In this document: piece after piece, positions 24,948-27,515 of the stretch
How positions within the stretch are numbered: the stretch's first letter is position 1
Layout: each line of letters starts with the position of its first letter
Source of the DNA: Holophagales bacterium
GTDB taxonomy: Bacteria; Acidobacteriota; Holophagae; Holophagales; Holophagaceae
Assembly: GCA_031281385.1 (NCBI GenBank)
Contig: JAITFL010000061.1
Coordinates: forward strand, 1 to 27,515
Reading direction: 5' to 3'
DNA: 27,515 nucleotides
The notes under the pieces: model-generated
The model's database searches: none
The model's input: the letters and a program-made list of their open reading frames with translations, nothing else
What the model was told of the DNA's origin: nothing
Program-made: the position numbers and the translations under genes

Positions 24948-25373
24948 TCAGCCCTGCTTGTTCATCTCTTTGTACCGCCGCGCCCTTGCCAGTGCTTCTT
25001 TCCAAGCGGCGTACAATTCTTCCTTGTCCTGCTCGGTCAAGTCCTCGGCCCTGATGTCGTGGAACATGGCAGAAGCTATCATTCTGTCGCGCTCCGATGC
25101 TCCCTGCCACTGGTCGTCGCCCAGCCAGGTGGGCTGCGTGGAGGGGCTGTCCAGTAGCAATCTGTAGTCCCGCCCGATCAGGTCGCCCAGCTTTTTTAGC
25201 ACGTCAGCACTAGGTTTGTGGGTTCCATTGGCGGACAGATATTTGTACAGGCTAGTTGGGGCAAGGCCCAAATACTCTGAAACAGCAGCGTTGCTGGGGG
25301 CGTTCAGCTTGGTTCTGGCCTCTGCCACCCATTCGCGGAATGCCTCTCTCTGCTCCCAAAAGTCTTTAGCCAT
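24948..25373 (-). CDS. XRE-family helix-turn-helix regulator
   Basis: The 141-residue protein has an N-terminal XRE DNA-binding domain (about 15-70) with the HTH region NAAVSEYLGLAPTSLYKYLSANGTHKPSADVLKKLGDLIG. A C-terminal acidic/helical part follows (about 85-141, DLTEQDKEELYAAWKEALARARRYKEM). It is the likely repressor partner of the downstream metallopeptidase. GAGGGC precedes the ATG. AATTGACAATT-type repeats at 25425-25459 lie just upstream of its start and could be operators, but similar repeats occur elsewhere in the window. Confidence 0.87.
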   Translation of the reverse strand: MAKDFWEQREAFREWVAEARTKLNAPSNAAVSEYLGLAPTSLYKYLSANGTHKPSADVLKKLGDLIGRDYRLLLDSPSTQPTWLGDDQWQGASERDRMIASAMFHDIRAEDLTEQDKEELYAAWKEALARARRYKEMNKQG

Positions 25374-25424
25374 GTCGCCCTCGCAGCAGTTACTAGTTTA
25401 GCGCAAAGAGGGGATGGACAAATG

Positions 25425-25459
25425 CAATTGACAACGGATAATTGACAATTGACAATTGT
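25425..25459. repeat. Clustered AATTGACAATT-type repeats upstream of the XRE gene
   Basis: The stretch contains CAATTGACAA, then GGATAATTGACAAT, then overlapping AATTGACAATTGACAATTG. The 14-mer GGATAATTGACAAT recurs at 25580-25593, and the related CAATTGTCAATTG is at 21978-21990. A GCGGGC/GCCCGC hairpin follows at 25464-25478. These may be dispersed intergenic repeats or regulator sites. Confidence 0.75.
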
Positions 25460-25659
25460 GGAAGCGGGCTGCGCCCGCGCTGGTTTCCTTAAAATTGGGT
25501 AGCACTCACTTTGTGGGGGCTTTCATGAGTTGAATGAGGGATTGTTGGCAATGGCTTGGAGTTTTGCAATTACATCAATGGATAATTGACAATGACGTTT
25601 TGTATTGCCAGCACTTCATTTGGCAGCGGTCGGCGCAGGTCATAGTGGAGGCGTAATCA

Positions 25660-27486
25660 ATGAATCGCGCTTACTTTGCACTTCTCGCATTTTTTGCCAT
25701 CTGCGCTTTGGCGGGCCATCGCCAGGTACCTGCCCAGACTAGGCGCTTCGTTCATTATGTGGGGGGCAGGGAGGCTGGCGGCATAGAGGCGGTGTTTTCC
25801 AAAGACCGGGCCACGATAAAAAACACATTGCGGATAGAGCGCAGGGGCAGCGTGGCCGAGCAGAGCGTGAAGCAGGAGATTTTTCGTGATGTCAGTGGGG
25901 CCATACAGGGGTCATGGTCCATGCAGCCCGGCGGGGACTTTGCCCAAAGTGGCTCCGGCGCATGGAGTCCTAACCAGCCTAGTTTGGTCATTGTCAGGCC
26001 AGAGGGTAGTGGAGAGGCAAAAAAAGAAGCAAAGAGAAAACTCGGGGAAAAATCAAGGGAAGAATCAAGGGAAGAATCATCGCTGAAAATTGGGGACGAT
26101 ACGCTTATCTGGCCGCAGGACGCTGATAAAAAAATGCGGGAGGCGGCCAAGGGGAAGCTCCCGCTCAAGATTGCCACTTTTGCTTTCCCAAGCTCTTATG
26201 CCGTGCTTGACTTAGAATTCGATGGATCCTTTCCTGCTCCGCCTTTTGCTGATGCTGTCAGGTTCAGGGGTACGATAGCCGAGAAACAGGGCACCGCTCC
26301 GTTTTCCACGTCCTCGATCACTTGCTGGATAAGCCCAACAGAGGGGCTGGTGAGGCAGATAAGCTCACAGGGAGGGCTAGTGGCCATCACGCAGAGGGCC
26401 GAGATTAAACCGCCCTACGGGTTACAGGGGCAGGGGATTTTTGAATGGGCGTTGCGGAGGCTGCCGCAGGAGCCTTTTTTGGCGTGGCGTGATGAGATAC
26501 GAGTCCAAGGCCTGCCAAGGCTGGTGGAAAACGAGCAGCAAACAAAAACTAGGGATGGAGAATACCTGCTAAAAAGGGCCGCAGTGCCAGAGGGCAGGGA
26601 AGCTCTTCAGGGCCTTGTCAGGAGGCGCAAGGGGGCCAGCGATGACGCACACTACTTGAAAGATTCGCCGCTACTGGGCATCTATGACCCTGCGATAGGC
26701 GGGCTGATTGAAAGGCTGAACATCAGATCAGGCATCACTAGGTGGGAAGCTGCGCTAAGGGTGAACGACTTTGTCTTTGAGTTTATAAAGGACAAGTGCT
26801 TGGATGTGGGCTTCGCCTCGGCCCCCGAAGTGGCAAGGTCGCCAAGGGGGGATTGCACCGAGCATACCGTGCTGATGGTTGCCATGTTGCGCCGACTCGG
26901 AGTACCCGCTAGGGCTGCGCTTGGCTGGGCTGCATTGGACATGGGCAATGAGACTATTTTGGGCCTGCACACTTGGGCAGAAGTAAAAATAGGCCAGCGC
27001 TGGATTCCGATGGATCCAACCTTTGGGCAGGCCCCCGCTGGGGCGTTCAGGGCCACCATCAGCACGTCGGCTCTGGATTCTGTGACCGGCATGGACTGGG
27101 GGGGCTGGCTGTCCCAAGAGTCAAGAATCAAAACAATCGCCGCCCCGCCGCAGATGCACAAAAATACACTGGCCGTCGGCGGCGTGACGATCAGCGCTAA
27201 GAGAGGGGAATGGCGGAGGTCAGACGGGATGTTTTTTTTGGAACATCCCGAATTTGGGCGCGTGGAGGCAAAAGGCGGTATCAGAGTCTTGGAAGAGCCT
27301 GGGGCAAAGCACATTTACGTGCAAGGACGTAATGGCATAAGGTCGGCAAGGTACGAAAAATTCTCTATGCGGCTGGCTATAGACTTTGGAGAGGGCAGGT
27401 GGCTATATTTGGAGAGCCTGAGTGAGTCCGCCGCCATCGCCCTGCTTGGCGAGATAGCGATCAAAGACAACAATTCCAAGTACTGA
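25660..27486 (+). CDS. Exported transglutaminase-like protein
   Basis: The 608-residue protein has a signal peptide (about 1-26, MNRAYFALLAFFAICALAG) and a large N-terminal region of unknown fold. Its transglutaminase/cysteine-peptidase core has a full catalytic triad: C399 in RGDCTEHTVLM, H437 in LHTWAEV and D452 in MDPTFGQ. A beta-rich C-terminal part of about 150 residues follows. Bacterial members are usually periplasmic peptidases or cross-linking enzymes; the substrate is unknown. GGAGG lies about eight bases before the ATG. A Lys/Glu/Ser-rich linker contains a 12-bp tandem repeat (AATCAAGGGAAG twice at 26051-26074). It appears complete and is followed only by the window end. Confidence 0.9.
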   Translation: MNRAYFALLAFFAICALAGHRQVPAQTRRFVHYVGGREAGGIEAVFSKDRATIKNTLRIERRGSVAEQSVKQEIFRDVSGAIQGSWSMQPGGDFAQSGSGAWSPNQPSLVIVRPEGSGEAKKEAKRKLGEKSREESREESSLKIGDDTLIWPQDADKKMREAAKGKLPLKIATFAFPSSYAVLDLEFDGSFPAPPFADAVRFRGTIAEKQGTAPFSTSSITCWISPTEGLVRQISSQGGLVAITQRAEIKPPYGLQGQGIFEWALRRLPQEPFLAWRDEIRVQGLPRLVENEQQTKTRDGEYLLKRAAVPEGREALQGLVRRRKGASDDAHYLKDSPLLGIYDPAIGGLIERLNIRSGITRWEAALRVNDFVFEFIKDKCLDVGFASAPEVARSPRGDCTEHTVLMVAMLRRLGVPARAALGWAALDMGNETILGLHTWAEVKIGQRWIPMDPTFGQAPAGAFRATISTSALDSVTGMDWGGWLSQESRIKTIAAPPQMHKNTLAVGGVTISAKRGEWRRSDGMFFLEHPEFGRVEAKGGIRVLEEPGAKHIYVQGRNGIRSARYEKFSMRLAIDFGEGRWLYLESLSESAAIALLGEIAIKDNNSKY

Positions 27487-27515
27487 TGCCAATTTGCGTT
27501 CTTGTGAGCGCGAAT

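Noticed and set aside
24948..25373. XRE and ImmA genes as the edge of a prophage
   Set aside because: No integrase, phage structural gene or attachment-site repeat is visible on either side. The flanks are ordinary chromosomal genes.
25425..25593. Possible CRISPR-like array from repeated AATTGACAATT units
   Set aside because: Units are only 10-14 bp, overlap each other and have no regular spacers. No cas gene is in the window.
1..27515. tRNA, rRNA or known riboswitch genes
   Set aside because: I looked for T-loop-like GGTTCGAnTCC stretches and for a TPP element before thiL and saw no convincing match. A covariance-model scan would be needed to exclude divergent RNAs.

Overview
The window comes from the chromosome of a Gram-negative-type bacterium of moderate GC content. 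The diderm evidence is a lipoprotein, several exported proteins and a CtpA/YibQ-type envelope pair. It has both glutamyl- and glutaminyl-tRNA synthetases, an MglA-type GTPase, a large GAF/PAS diguanylate cyclase and a secreted GH31 glycosidase carrying a PA14 domain. I cannot fix the phylum from sequence alone. The gene mix and the short AATTGACAATT-type intergenic repeats would fit the PVC group or another deep Gram-negative lineage, but this is only an impression.

Layout. Positions 1-2543 hold the tail of an upstream gene, a row of five back-to-back hairpins, and a (+) pair: an S41 CtpA-like protein that has lost its catalytic residues, followed by a YibQ-type divergent polysaccharide deacetylase. 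Positions 2965-7968 (-) hold the diguanylate cyclase and glnS. Positions 7969-14802 are an AT-rich accessory island. Positions 14906-17983 (-) hold gltX, the MglA-like GTPase and a DUF2062 membrane protein. Positions 18141-21937 (-) hold the GH31 enzyme and thiL. Positions 22619-24057 (+) hold two exported proteins sharing a recently duplicated DUF4177-like module. Positions 24382-25373 (-) hold an XRE regulator and an ImmA/IrrE metallopeptidase. Positions 25660-27486 (+) hold an exported transglutaminase-like protein.

The most interesting part is the island. A type II restriction-modification operon (beta-class methyltransferase with a TSPPY motif, then an MvaI/BcnI-like endonuclease overlapping it by 17 nt) is split inside the methyltransferase gene by a 4302-bp mobile element at 9355-13656. 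The element has perfect 26-bp terminal inverted repeats and an 8-bp target duplication (AAAGAAAA), and it encodes an IS1595/ISXO2-type transposase. Removing the element and one target copy restores an uninterrupted 302-codon methyltransferase. Between the left end and the transposase, the element carries genes unrelated to transposition: a secreted BIG2 plus seven-repeat RCC1 beta-propeller protein and an oppositely oriented lipoprotein. It therefore looks like a passenger-carrying IS1595-family transposon that has broken the protective methylase while leaving the restriction enzyme gene open.

Large gene-free stretches (2544-2964, 5788-6261, 7969-8817, 21938-22618, 24058-24381) show no convincing protein or RNA gene.
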